Part shown: positions 37,478-50,267 of the stretch, in pieces
Position numbering within the stretch: position 1 is the first letter of the stretch
Layout: every line of letters starts with the position of its first letter
Assembly: GCA_036877525.1 (NCBI GenBank)
Contig: JAZGTH010000165.1
Location: 1 to 64,000, forward strand
Direction: 5' to 3'
Origin: Chromobotia macracanthus
Lineage: Eukaryota > Chordata > Actinopteri > Cypriniformes > Botiidae
Length of the DNA: 64,000 nucleotides
Position numbers and translations under genes: made by a program
The notes under the pieces: generated by a model
Databases searched by the model: none
What the model was told of the DNA's origin: nothing
Seen by the model: only the letters and a program-made list of their open reading frames with translations

Positions 37478-40400
37478 ATGGAGCACAGCCACATCTTCAC
37501 CGCTCTGTCCCCCAACTCGAGTTCCTGGAGTCCTGGCGGTTGCCCCCTCGGACAGCTGCCGGTCATCTACTACAGCTCTTTGCTCTGTCTTGGCCTGCCT
37601 GGTAAGACCCACAGAAGACATTGTTTCCTCTGTTTGTTACTGGCCAGTTGTGTCTGAGCATGATCTGGTTTGTGTATGTTCGAAGGGCCACATCAGCCAT
37701 TGTGGTCCTTCAATATGAGGTTTTCTGTTTTAGATTCTTACACTTTTGTAATCTTGAATATTTAATTACATCTTTGACAAAGTGCTCTGTAACCTTGTGC
37801 AACCAAACTGGTTGATACTGGAACTGTGGATTGTAAAGGTCACCAGTGACAAGACACGATTCATTGTCACTCATCCATCTAACGTCATTTCCACAGACTA
37901 CTGATCTCATATCAGTATGAAATCCCCCAGCTGTGTCGTTCCACAGTTGCTGAAATGAGATCTTCCTCTGACTGGAATAACCCGGGAGCCACAAACATGA
38001 ATCCTCATACATCTTCACTGGTTATGGTATTAATTGGCCTCCAGCGTTAAATATGCAGCCTCTTACAATTAAAATGACATTTTGTCCCGCCACAATTGGA
38101 GGTTAATTGCTCATTTACTACTAATGGTATTATTTGCAGGTTTACCCTGTCCTGTGGCACAGCATATGCTACAGTTGCAGCTGGAGCTGTGGAGAAAGAT
38201 TCGTTTGTCAGATTGAGATCAATTGCCATGCCCTTGAGCAAAGCGTTCAGCCAGAGCAGTTACACAAATATTTTCATGTGCTTTCACGCAGTCTGCTGTC
38301 CTGCTGCCTGTCTGCTCAGAGCAGCTAGAGTTTAGACTGGGATGCAGATCAGGGGATGACTAGAGGTGTGATAATCAGATTTAAGTCTTTCTTCACACCT
38401 GCAAGCCATTCGGGTAGATGGAGGCGACAGAACAAGCAGAAACAGAGAGCAGGTGGAAATGGACGCGTCTCAAAGGAGGAAGTGACAAAAGCATGAAGGA
38501 GGAATGTGGTAGAAAGATAGAAAAGGAGGGATAGATTGACTAAACAGAGAAGAGAGGTGAGGATTTTACTGCAGTTTTGCAGCAGTCACATAAGATGGAA
38601 AGTTAAATTCTGTGTAAAGGAATATTTTGGATGATGTAACTGGTCACAAAGTTTTTCACCAGTTTTTTCTCTTTTTGGCACTAGAGTAATCCAGCTGTGG
38701 CATTATTTTAAAAGCTATTTGTACCTCTATATAAATATTCTGTGCAGTCTCTGAATAAATATAAAACAATACGTCCAGTGAACATACGAGATCTCAGGAC
38801 CTGCTGCTGATGAAGCAGAGACGAGTCCAGAAAATAGGTCACAGTGTCAGAAAAAGCCGGTGATTATTACAGCAAATGCAAATAAAATGCAGTCATGCAC
38901 AGAAATGTAAATATCCCTGTTAATGTTTAAAAGGAGGCGGGAGGTTTCTTATATATTCATACTATATATAAGTTGTTACACAGATTTAGCCGTCCGTAGC
39001 CAAATCAGGCAGATGCCAGTATGGGCAGTAAAGTGACATGTTAAATAAATACAGGTTCTCTTGCAACAAGCATAAATGTGGTTTGTGCTGTGAATTATTA
39101 GCTGCCAAAAACATGAAAATGACTGTGTGTTTTTTCTTATGAATAACATGATTCTGTGTCAGTCACCACTGCTCACCCACTGTGACATCTGAATCCTGCA
39201 GCAAAATCAGAACCACTGAACTATAGCAACTCTCCAGCTGTACACAGTGACTACAGACGCAGAACATTAGGACAGAACCTGGAACTTTCTTCCAATCGCC
39301 CAAATTTCCTGTTAAATGAGACAGCGGGCAGAGAAATCTGCGTGTTTCAGCTGAACTCAGGACTGCTGGACTGATTGTTACAGGTTCAGTTCATTAAGGT
39401 CACTAATTGGAAGAGGTTGCTCTTATTTATAAAGTGAAGCTGTTACATCTGATTTGTGTGTTCTAGTGATTTCTGTTGAAGTCAGAGGCTGCTTATCTAT
39501 AATATCAGAGTCTGTGGGAAGGTCACAGTTCACAGTAATGATCTCTCACCAGCTTCTCATTACTCATGTGCTGTTATTCTGTACTGAAGAGCTGAAGTCA
39601 ATGATTTTCAATGATCTGGGTCTTTGGCATATTTGTGCCAGAACGTTTGTCAGTGTTCCTGTAGCTTAATGGGTAGAGCATTGTGTTAGCAACACAAAGC
39701 TTGTGGGTTTGATTCCCAGGGAATACATGTACTGATCAAATGTATTTCCTGAATGTCCTGAACTGTTGGATAAAAGTGTCTTGCAAATGCTTAAAAATTC
39801 ATTGCTCAGGTCTGTGCGCTCAAAGTGCTGCGGGACATGTTGGACATCTCAGATGAAGTATCATTAATGTAGCCAAAAATGGGCCACTTGTTGTCACACA
39901 GTAAGAGTGAAGGCATGTTTTATGTTCTTTTGTTTTGAAAAAATATAAAGATTAAAATTATTTTTTAATAAGATCTATGAGAAGAGATTTTTGATTGCAG
40001 AATTTATCTTGGTGAGCACAGCTTGACATTGTTGAGATCTCTTTTAAATCTCTAGAGACACAAGTGAGATCATTGGAGTCTTCTGAGATGTCATTCTGTT
40101 GATGTCTTGAAGAAACAGAGATATTAATGACATATTAATGTTTTGTCCAATAGGAAGGCTCCAGCAGATGGGAGGAGCTTGTCTGATGTTCCAGGTTTTC
40201 TGCAGTTGACAGGCTGCTTGAATTTTTTCATATATAGCAAAACTATCTTTCTCTTAATGATGTTTTTCCTAAAACGAATTAATTTATTTTTGGCAGCAAC
40301 ACAAAGTTGAATATAGCCTGTGTATCTACAGCACAGATGTGATTTAAAGGTGTTTTTATTTTGAGTGGCTGTTCATCAGTATTTTGACTGTATCACTTTT

Positions 40401-43400
40401 TTTAAATAGTATGCAGTGTGGGTGCAGTGTGAGTACAGTGTGCTGTGTACTATATATTGACAGCATGCAGATGGCAGTATGCTGGTGTTGTAGTCTGAAG
40501 AACACACACAATGCCCAGAAACAAAGCAAACCTTTAAACTGGTGCTTGTGTCTCGTCCCCAGAGAGCAGCACAAAGACAGAGTCAGGTGAAATCAATATG
40601 CTTACAGAGTTGAGCACAGCCAAATGGAAATGTCAGGAAATTTTTTGTCTTGTTTGTCTAAACAAGCTGCATTCTCAACAGAGCAGATGAATCCAGCCAG
40701 ACAAACAGCAGAGAGCTGAGCAAAGCACAGCAGAACAATATGATGAAAGAATGAAGAGAGATTTGAGAGTGCGATTGAGCCGATCTTTTATTGAGCTGGA
40801 TTTGAGACATGAGGTCTGTGTGATTACAACTGATACACACACCATCACCAGTAGACAGCAACCAGTGAGAACAAACACTCAATAACTTAAAGACTCATTT
40901 AAACGAATGGCCGAATTGAACACTTTTTCATTAATACACACATTTTGTTTTGTTACTATTAGATGTGTTACAGTTTTAGCTAACATTAAAATTAGCAGTG
41001 TTTGAAAAGCAGCTCATTTTAAACATTGAGTGTCTTTCCTCTTAAAATCACACATCAGTGCTATCATTCTGAACACGGCAGATCTGCAACCCTGGTATAG
41101 TATGTAAATATTTTAGTTATTTTTTGTTTATTTTCTGATAATTTCACCTCGATTGTCCTGAAACTGAGTCAGAGAAAACTGACTTTAACACTGAGAAAAC
41201 TGTCCTGCATTTGCCTGGACAGAAAACATACAAATGATTTTAAGTCACTTTAATCCTCTGTAACCTCACAAATGTCTCTATGTGTTTCAGAAATCTGAAT
41301 TTTAAAAGAAACAATATCTCAAACTGTCTTTAGCTGACTAAGACTTCAAAGTTTAAAAGATTCTTCCAGAAGTCTCTTGAACTATGAAAAGAGCATGCAT
41401 GCTCTTCTGCAAGTGAAGCTCTGTGGACTGCACACAATCTCAAACAGAACTTACAGATAACAGAGATCATCTCTGCCTCTCTCTCTGTGTCTCTGTACAT
41501 CTTCACATAGATGCTTGTGTGCTTAAAAATCACTAATGATGATTTGGTTTGTCCTTAGCTGATGTTCTCCTGATATTCTCCTGATGTTCTCATGTGTGAT
41601 TCAGTCACATCTATGCTAGCAGTCTGATGGGCGGTCAGACACATGAAGGTCTGTGATGAAAAATAAGATTTAAGATACAATCAACATTTGTCCTGTACAC
41701 TGTGGCCCCACAGTTGCCTGTAAGATACATTCAGCTGACGAGAGTAGATTTACTGAGGCAAATTATCTGACTTTTGTGTTTATCAGTGTGAGTTTGAACT
41801 CACCAGCTAATCTTGAACTAACCAGCAGTTCCTTAAGCAGAATAAAGTTGTTAAAATTCACAAAACATCACGGGCTGAGCAGATGGCCGGGGCTTCTAAT
41901 CACACATGCATTTTCAGGTCACCATGCTCACCTCAGAATGTTTCTGGAGGTCTTTTGTAATGAGGTGCTGTCCTCCACGTGTCCTCTACCGCTGTGTTCA
42001 ATTGTTTGGCTTAAATAATGGCAGCGCTTTTGTGTGCGCACTGTTTTATCACAACGAGAGGTCACAACAATCTCTGGTCTTTCTTCTGCCTGTACATCTC
42101 ACACGGACTGCGCGTGGCCCAGGGAACAATACAGGTTGGGTTGAAAAAGGGCAGTGAAAGGGTGAGCCAGGGGTCTGTGCATCCATGAGTCTGTTCCTGC
42201 AGGTCATTGTGACATGCTGGCAGAGTGCTACATAAGCACCAGCGACTGCATGTAATTGCACTTGTTGCTGCTGCTTGTTCAGTTTATATTGACGGTCACA
42301 ATAATACAGAGGTTAGACAAAAAGAAGAGAAAACTGAACATGGGTCAAGTGCTCTGAGAACATCTCTGAGATGCTCACGTTGATGCACGTGTGCATGCAT
42401 GTAAACATGAGTGCCTGCGTTTGAATGTCAGTGCATGTGTGTGAACATGTGAACATAAGTGCATTCATTTAAATATCACTGCATATGTGTGAATGTTACT
42501 GCATGTGTAAAAGTCAGTGCAGCTGTGTGATTGTCCGTGCATGTGTGTGATTGTCAGTGCATGCGTGTGAATGTGAGTACATGTGTGTGAATTTCAGCTC
42601 ATGCATGTGAATGCTGGTGTGTGAATTTCAGCTCATGCATGTGAATGCTGGTGTGTGAGTCTGTGAATGTGAGTGCATATGTATGTCACTGCATTTGTGT
42701 GAGTGTATTTTTATAAATGCCAGTGTGTGTTGCATGTTGTGTGAATGTGAGTGCATGTTTATGAATGTAAATGTATGTATGAGTGTAAGTACGTCTGTGT
42801 ATGTGACCTATCTGCAACCCTGCATTCCCTGACTTTTCTGCATTAGTTCATGTCCTCCTCTCTTTTTAACTTCTGCTCTCTCCATTTCTTCTCACAATCC
42901 ACAGCAAACATCCTCACGGTGATCATCCTTTCCCAACTGGTGCTGCGGCGACAGAAGTCGTCTTATAACTACCTGCTGGCCCTGGCTGTGGCTGACATCC
43001 TGGTCCTGCTGCTGATTGTGTTTGTGGACTTTCTCCTGGAGGACTTCATTCTAGGAGCTCCTCTGCCCCACTCTCTCAACAAAGCTGTGCAGGTGCTGGA
43101 GTTCTCCTCCATCCACACCTCCATCTGGATTACGGTGCCCCTCACCATAGACCGCTACATTGCTGTGTGCCACCCGCTGCGCTACCACACTGTCTCTTAC
43201 CCCGCCCGAACTCGCAAAGTCATCCTGGCCGTGTACGCCGGCTGCCTGATCTCCAGCGTTCCGTATTACTGGTGGCCGGAGCTGTGGCATGGGCTGCCGG
43301 GGGCAGGTGGGAGCGGCCGCAGCAGCAGTGCATGGCAGCACGTGCTGGTGTGGGTCCACTGCACCACAGTTTATCTGCTCCCCTGCTCTGTGTTCTTCTC

Positions 43401-43872
43401 ACTCAACGCCATCATCGTACGGAAGCTCCGTTGCCGGCGCAGCTGTTTCCGTCTACGTGGCTACTCCACCGGAAAGACCACGGCCATCCTGCTGGCCATC
43501 ACCTCTGTGTTTGCTGTGCTATGGGCACCGCGCACCCTCATGATCCTCTATCACCTTTACACGGCGCAGCCGGCGATGCCCGGCGCCGCCCGACTGCTGC
43601 ACCTGGTCACAGACGTGGCAAACATGCTTGCGCTGCTCAACACCGGTGTCAACTTCTTCTTGTACTGCTTCATCAGCAAGCGCTTTAGGAGGATGGCTGC
43701 CACGGTGCTAAAGGCTTTTTTCCGGTGCAAGAAGCAGCCGCCACCCTTTTACGCCAGTCACAACTTCTCCATCACCAGCAGCCCCTGGATCTCACCAGCA
43801 AACTCCCACTGCATCAAGATGTTGGTGTACCAGTACGATAAGAATGGCAAACCGGTCTGCATCTCTTCCTAA
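37478..43872 (+). CDS. gpr139: G-protein coupled receptor 139
   Basis: Two coding exons, 37478-37601 and 42905-43872, joined across a 5.3-kb intron (CCTG|GTAAGA ... CCACAG|CAAAC). The joint codon is Ala42 and the product is 363 aa, against about 350 in mammals. Exon 1 encodes the short extracellular N terminus (N13 in an NSS site) and the start of TM1. Exon 2 carries the rest. Near-invariant GPR139 stretches include TVIILSQL, RRQKSSYNYLLAL, VDFLLEDFIL, SSIHTSIWITVPLTIDRYIA with the DRY motif, LRGYSTGKTTAI and LYCFISKRFR, and the tail ends with HCIKMLVYQYDKNGKP. The second extracellular loop is longer and Gly/Ser-rich (GLPGAGGSGRSSSAW), which probably accounts for the extra length. GPR139 is a mostly neuronal receptor, Gq-coupled in reported assays, with aromatic amino acids proposed as ligands. 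GPR142 is less similar. A second gpr139 copy elsewhere in the genome is possible. Confidence 0.95.
38040..38250. promoter_or_regulatory. Candidate conserved noncoding element in the gpr139 intron
   Basis: A complex, non-repetitive 200-bp stretch rich in homeodomain-type words (CAATTAAAATG, GGTTAATTGCTCATTTA, CACAATTGG), within the first 700 bp of the gpr139 intron. This composition is typical of developmental enhancers near neuronal genes. It is pattern-based inference; no conservation data are available here. Confidence 0.2.
39655..39726 (+). repeat. tRNA-Ala(AGC)-like sequence
   Basis: It has an A-box-like TAGCTTAATGGGTAGAGCA, an anticodon arm TTGTG-TTAGCAA-CACAA with a perfect 5-bp stem and AGC in the anticodon position, a B-box-like GGTTTGATTCC, and a 3' acceptor strand CAGGGAAT against 5' GTTCCTG. 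The acceptor and T stems have mismatches, so it is more likely a tRNA-derived pseudogene or SINE head than a working tRNA gene. A better-preserved relative lies at 55374-55446 on the other strand. It sits in the gpr139 intron. Confidence 0.55.
42365..42800. repeat. Imperfect GTGTGAATGTxAGTGCAT tandem repeat
   Basis: About 430 bp of degenerate units of roughly 18-30 bp built from TGTGTGAATG, TCAGTGCATG and GAGTGCAT words, just upstream of gpr139 exon 2. It is an old, diverged minisatellite in the intron. Confidence 0.75.
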
Positions 43873-46781
43873 GCACCATAACATAGCGATTCCACGCTGA
43901 CCGCCGAGTCGTCTATCTCATCCTTGGGATGATGGTTAGTGGTGATGAGCAGATGGCAGCAACTGGGTTGTTAGAAAGTGCCTCAATAAGAAACCCAGTT
44001 TCAGGTTCAGAGACATCTGAGGTTGTCTTGCCATCGCCTTCATGATATTAATGCAAAAAAGGACTTAGCCTCAGAGTCCAGTGAGATCCTGAAGCTCAGC
44101 TCATGTTCTAGATGATAACTGTCCAATAAGACCATTATACATGTTAGCATGTTTGAAGATTGTGGAGTCTCCAGCAAGCTTTACTCAGTTGACTGCACAC
44201 CAAAGCAACATTCCTTAATGGAGAAAACTGGAGAAAAAACCTTGCTGAGATGTTACTGTATGTGAATCACATTCTCTCTCCCTCTCTTTGTGACTGGCAC
44301 AAGCACAAGCTCTTATTACAGAACCATCCCTTCAGATGTGCTGGAAAACTGCTTCAGTACAGCTGTCTGATGAAGACTCACACACAGACACTTCTGCTTC
44401 AAAATGCTGCTGGTGAAACTGACTGTTAAATGTAGAATTAAGGCAAAAAATACCTTTCCAGTTCTTTATCTTTTGAATCAATATTCTGAGCAATGTAGAC
44501 TCTCATTACTCAGTTTGTGGAAGAACTTTCTATCAGAAAATAATCAAGACTTTGCGACTGCTACCACACACATAAACACATTAATTTTTCCTTTGCTGGG
44601 CAGCGCTGAGAAACAAAAAGGGGACGAGAAAATCAAAGCACTTTCCAACTAAAATCAATTTCTTTCTCTGGATGAGAAAACCAGATTCATTTATCATTTA
44701 TCTTCACAGAGGTCTGTCATTTGGAGCAATTTAACTGTGCTGCATATCTGAGATATATTCAACTAAACAGTGGAGATCATGTTAATAGATAACTTAAAAT
44801 GTATAATCTCTGCTTAGACAAGGTCAGAACAAGCTTTATTCTCTGTCTACACACAAGGAATTTGTTAACAGAGTTCACAGAGGAACTCGTGTTTAACAAG
44901 GAAAATGAAATACAGGTAGTTCCACTGAAAGCTGTTGATTAGACGTATGTGAGGTTTCATTCTAAACAGAAAGGAGAATAAGACATTACACACTTTCATT
45001 ATAGTGCCCATATTAAAGACCCTTTAAATCAATAGCAGTGCTGGTTCTGCTCCTGTGTTACATATTTAGAATGTACTGTCTCTCTTTTCAGGCAGAAATA
45101 TGATTATCTCAATCAAATATCGTAAAATCTTTAGAATAATGTCTATTAATAATTAGATGACAATTATTAATAAATGTCATCACAAAGAAAACCGTATGAA
45201 TTAAAGCATTTGATGGGATCAGTGCAGTAAGTATTGTGTAACAGTAATGAAAACCTTCCTTAACATGCAGTTATTAGATGACGCGGCCTGTATTTATTAT
45301 TATTACTGCTGTGATTCATTATATTGAATGTGTAATATGGATCTGTAATGTTAACTTATTTATTTACTGGGGTCAGGAGAGAGTTCAGGAAATAAGAGCC
45401 CTAAAGAGTTAAACTGTGTAACCTGAAAGACCTGCGTCATGTTACTGAAACACACACAAAAGTACTGAATACTGTATGTGAGATATGTACAGAATACAGA
45501 TGAAGCTAAACTATAGAGCAAACCACTGCTGTTTACACTTCATCATCTGAACTGATTTATTTCTCTTATTTATTTCCACCATCTTTGTTTACCATTCAAG
45601 ACTGTTTTCACAAACTCAGCAGTCAGATTTGAATATTGTATTTCCATCAGCCTTAATGGAGCTTTGACACGTATTAATGTAGGACCTGAGCTTCTGTAGA
45701 CTCCTGCAAAAAATCACTCCAGACTATTGAACTGAACATGAAGGGCCATTCGAACTTACTAATAAATAAATGACCAGCATCCTCTTCCTTTCTGAAGCAT
45801 CATAGGGCTGTTTCTGTTGAGATGTTTCAGCCACAGTCCTGCCACGGTTAGCCTTCCTGCAAAAAAAATCCAATACAAGATATTACAAGGTGAGAAAATA
45901 AACAGCGGTAAGAAATGTTTAACCTGAAATCTGTGTGCTGTTGTCATGTCCACTTGTGTGGTCTGAGGGACATGAAACGGTTTTATTTTTAACTAACAGC
46001 TGATAATCAATGTTGTACATATGACTGTAAGTCTCTGAGGTTGTTTATGATACATGTATGAAAAGTCTGTCCGTGTCTATGGAACATATTTGCATTACCT
46101 CCAAAAATGATTTTGTATTTTCTGTAAGATGACTGGCTGTTGTGAACAATTCTTTCTGTGTAGAGCAGGGGAATATAATGAATGTGGTGGAATGTGGCAT
46201 GCAAAATATTATTTATCACATTAAACACGTATCACTGTTCACCAAATATAACTGTTTGAAATTCACTTTGTTCACTTATAAAAATAAACTCAGTAGCATC
46301 AATATTTCCATGATGTATAAACCATCCTAATGGCCCTAAAGCTTCATTTTATTTACACACAGTAAATCATTTCTTGTTACTTCTTGATTATAATTTTTAT
46401 TATAATTTAAATACGAGTCAGGCAGTATGATCATGTGTGACAGATCACAGTCACTGTTTCATTGTTCTGCCCCAACAACCTGACAGTCATTAGGACACAT
46501 TTAAAATTGGTGCCATGACAACTTCAATAGCAAAATTAATATACCATTTTGACTAACAATAAAAACACTCATTTTTATTTTTCTGGGTCTTTTTTGCTCA
46601 TGCACGACTCACTCTTTGGTGTTGATGGCCACAAGCTTGTCAGCAGACACGTCTCATTATTCATTCCCCTGCAGTCAGTCTCCAGCGGACACACAGATGC
46701 AGAAGCTCGTCTGGGCTTGTGAGCCGCAGGGATCGGCGGCTGAGACAGTCTGCTCGTGTTAATGGTTGAAAGTGGTGCTGC
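43873..46781. other. Intergenic between gpr139 and the 24-bp array
   Basis: The start presumably includes the gpr139 3' UTR. No further exon, RNA gene or clear mobile element recognised in about 2.9 kb of AT-rich DNA. Confidence 0.5.
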
Positions 46782-47130
46782 AGCACAGCTGAGGGGCTCA
46801 GGCTGAGCACAGCAGAGGGGCTCAGGCTGAGCACAGCAGAGGGGCTCAGGCTGAGCACAGCTGAGGCTCACTGAGCAATTAAGAAGGGGCTCAGGCTGAG
46901 CAAAGAGGGTATGAGAAGGAGGGGCTATGAGGGGTGTCAGCCTGAGCACCTGGGGCTCAGCCTGAGCACAGCTGAGGGGCTCAGCCTGAGCACAGCTGAG
47001 GGGCTCAGCCTGAGCACAGCTGAGGGGCTCAGCCTGAGCACAGCTGAGGGGCTCAGCCTGAGCACAGCTGAGGGGCTCAGGCCTGAGCACAGCTGAGGGT
47101 CTCAGGCCTGAGCACAGCTGAGGGGCTCAG
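46782..47130. repeat. 24-bp minisatellite with palindromic core
   Basis: Units of 24 bp built around GAGGGGCTCAGCCTGAGCAC plus AGCT. The right half carries GCTCAGCCTGAGC, a near-perfect palindrome, while the left half (before about 46900) carries GCTCAGGCTGAGC and AGCAGAGG. A less regular segment at about 46860-46950 separates the halves. Each unit can fold as a hairpin. Because 24 is a multiple of three, both strands show repeat-peptide open frames; no gene is implied. Confidence 0.93.
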
Positions 47131-47216
47131 AGTTTCAGAGGGTAAATACAAGAGTTTCATCATTTTCCATTAAAGAAACAGCAAAGAACTGAACTTCTAC
47201 AGAGGTGTTGAACTGG

Positions 47217-47222
47217 TTTATT
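47217..47222 (-). terminator. Candidate poly(A) signal of rnps1
   Basis: AATAAA on the minus strand (TTTATT on plus) lies about 450 bp downstream of the rnps1 stop codon. This gives a 3' UTR of normal length. It is the first canonical signal in that direction. Confidence 0.5.
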
Positions 47223-47669
47223 GAGATCACAGGATTTACTTACAGATCACAGGATTAAAAACTGAGAATCTTGACGTCTGTAGGTCAAGACTAACCAACA
47301 ACAGTTAATGAATAATGTTAACCTTTGGGAAAAGAAAGGCTGTGCACTTAAATTCCAATACAAACCAGTAATGAGCTGTATTTGTCAAAAACATGTTACA
47401 AAAAGAATCACAGTAAAATGAACCACTATCTAGTACAAGCCCATAAGCGTACAAATACACAAGCAAATAAAATTCTGTTCACTGCAAAAAAACATGTTCA
47501 CTGTAACTCAGAAGATGTGATAAGACATGTACAGTTACACACAGTCCTGCAGGACTAGAGCGAGTGAAACCTTCAGACACTTCATGTTCAGATGAATCTA
47601 AAGCAACGGGCCAACAGGGGAAAAGCATGAGAGGCGAATCCAAATCTCGCTGTTGTAAGTTTGGAGCAT

Positions 47670-50267
47670 CTAACGGGACGAGTTGGAACTGGAGCGGGAA
47701 CGATGCCGTCTGCGACCCGGAGACCTGGAGCGTGAGCGCCTTCTCACCGGGGAGCGTCGCCGTGGAGATCGAGATCTGTTAAAAGTACATACTGTCAGCT
47801 GTGGCCAAGATAAATCGCAGACACACCCCAATAATCTGATAAGAGGCATATAAGGCAGGAGATCAGTCAGGGAGACTTTCTTGAAAGCAAAAGATGAAAA
47901 ACAGAAATACAGGATGAAAGACCCCAATCATCACCAAACCAAACAGGTGTGAGTGCGACTGAGGAAACTAAACTCAAGTCTGTGAGTACTGGAGATTGAG
48001 TCCATCGACCCACAACAGGCCAATGCAACACGCGAGCAGAACAGAAGAAAAGCATCGAGACAAACAGACCTTCTCCTCATGCGAGGCGGCGTGCGGCGCC
48101 ACATGGGAGGTGGGGGAGGCATTCTGCGGGGAGGCGTCAGTCTGCGCGGGGCGGGCCGTATCCTCTGCGTCAGAACAGCACTAGCTGTAATTTCCTGACC
48201 GTCAATCTGACCTGAGAACAGTAAACAGGTAAAAGAGAGTGAGAGACTTCTTTTGAACTGATCAGAAGTCAGTTGTACAACACAGTACCTCCATCCATGT
48301 GCTTGAGGGCCTTCTGGGCATCCTCTGGAGACTCGTATTCCACATAAGCGTAACCCTTTGATAAGTTAGGATGCAGGCGGTCTGGAGGCATGTCAATCAT
48401 CTTGATCTTCCCATAAGTTGAGAAGATCTCTTGAATATGTTCCTACAGAAATCAAGTGCAGAGAGTCTGAGAGAGAGACCAGTCTGAGAGAGAGACCAGT
48501 CTGAGAGAGAGACCAGTCTGAGAGAGAGACCAGTCTGAGAGAGAGACCAGTCTGAGAGAGAGACCAGTCTGAGAGAGAGACCAGTCTGAGAGAGAGACCA
48601 GTCTGAGAGAGAGACCAGTCTGACAGTCATTCTACAAAACACTGCAGTTCATCAGAGTCAAGCACTGCAATACAAGCGAATGTTACTGATGGTGAAATGA
48701 AAACTGACTGTGTTGAGCGTTACCTTGGTTACGTTTCTGGTGAGTCTTCCCAGGTGAAGTTTGGTGGGTTTGGGGCTTGGGCTCCTCCTCTTCCTCTCCT
48801 TCTCCTTCTCATCACCCCGTTTCTGTGATTTGGACCTAAATACAGCACAAGCCCAAGTTCAGTTAGACCACCATTAAATAAACTGGACGATGCGTGTAAC
48901 TGCACGTTAACCAGAAAAGATATTAGCCTGTAACCCACTTTGATCGTGAGCGCCGTCGGTTGTCATGACGACGACGGCTCGGGCTGGGAGACCCAGAGGA
49001 TCCAGAGGAGCTAGAGGAACGAGAGGAACTGGATGAACCAGAACGGGTGGATCCAGAAGAAGAGCTGGACCCACTGGATGAGCCTGAGCTGGAACCAGAA
49101 CTACTGCTGGAGCTAGAACTGGACCTGAAGACGACATGAGACTTCTTTAATGTTCTGCCATTACCATCAAATGCTTCAAACTCAGGGAGAACACTTTAAA
49201 ATGAATAATTACTCATATGTAGGTATTTATGTCTTGAAGCCACCAGATAAACCCTTAATGTTTAGTTTTGGGCTACAAAAATATGACATGATGCTTCAAT
49301 GATCCTTAAAATATACTTTTAAAAAAGTATGCCTAGACGTCATACAGATATCTGAGGCAGAGAAATGAAGTGTATGTGTGCAGATAAACTGCAGCACATG
49401 ATCTGACCGGCTGCTGCTGCCGGTGGAGTTGCTGCGCCGCTTGCGAATCTTGTCTCTGCCTCTCTCTTTCTCTGCTCCCTCCTTTCCTGCGCTTTTCTCC
49501 TTCCCTCTCTCTCTGGGTTTGTCTTCAGATCGCTCTCTGCGCTTGGTCGGTGAAGGTGCCCTGCATGAAAAACACAAAACAAACCAGGTTAAATCAGGTA
49601 GAGGACAGTAAAAATGTACTGTACAACAGTCTTGTATTACAGTACAGCCTTGATGCGTTCTGTGTCTATAACACCATCGATAAACAGCCTTTCTGCACAT
49701 CATGCTTGAGGAAAATGATTTTTTAATGGCTCATTAGCTCTGAAACTGATTATACAGTAAAACTCAACATATAAATAGTGAGTCTAGATGAATCTGAATG
49801 GCCTGCTGGGCACAACCAATGAGAAAACGTTTAAAGCTGCTACATATACATATATATATATATATATATATAACACATATGTATAAAACAGCTTTAAACG
49901 CAACCTATGCAATCAGAGGTTAAAATACTCATTCAATCACATACGTGATGTCAATACGCCAGTGCTGAATGAACATCACATTCACAAACAGACTGCACAA
50001 CGCGCTCTTAATGGGGTTATATAGATAATGAAAGTCTCAGTTTACGGACTCTTTGTTTTAACACAGTGAGTCTCTTCATTCAGCGCTACGTGGCTAATGC
50101 TAACACACAGACGCCGCCGTTATTACGACACAAACGCAAAACGTCGGAGATCACCGACACGAAACGCGACTAAAGCAGCTACAAACGCGCTCAGTCTCGA
50201 TATCTGGATATATCGCTGGATATATCGTCGGTCATATCGCAGATACCGTTTCACAAACCACTTACAT
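47670..50267 (-). CDS. rnps1: RNA-binding protein with serine-rich domain 1
   Basis: Seven exons on the minus strand: 50267-50266 (first two bases of the ATG), 49560-49408, 49124-48939, 48835-48724, 48442-48289, 48211-48070 and 47775-47670. The 855 nt encode 284 aa. RNPS1 is a nuclear splicing activator and peripheral exon-junction-complex/ASAP component. Residues 1-50 are basic (APSPTKRRERSED...), about 50-113 are a Ser tract ending PSPSRRRHDNRR, and about 139-218 form one RRM with RNP2-like LHLGRL and RNP1-like KGYAYVEY. After that come a Pro/Arg stretch (PPRRMPPPPPMWRR) and an RS tail ending SRSSSNSSR. The N terminus is about 20 residues shorter than in mammals: the ATG is built by joining AT at the end of exon 1 to G at the start of exon 2. 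Intron 5' sites are GTAAGT, GTCAGA, GTGGGT, GTAACG, GTACTG and GTCTGT. It is divergent from the gene starting at 51200. Confidence 0.95.
48458..48623. repeat. 17-bp intronic tandem repeat
   Basis: About 10 copies of AGTCTGAGAGAGAGACC. It lies in an rnps1 intron directly upstream, on the minus strand, of the acceptor for the RRM exon ending at 48442, where it supplies a CT-rich tract. Confidence 0.93.
49848..49872. repeat. (TA)n microsatellite in rnps1 intron 1
   Basis: A run of alternating TA of about 25 bp within the intron that splits the rnps1 start codon. Confidence 0.85.

Noticed and set aside
37478..43872. GPR142 instead of GPR139
   Set aside because: The near-identical C terminus (MLVYQYDKNGKP) and TM stretches match GPR139.
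46575..47096. Repeat-peptide frames (AEPLSCAQ and LSLSTAEG)
   Set aside because: They derive from the 24-bp minisatellite and have no domain or splice context.
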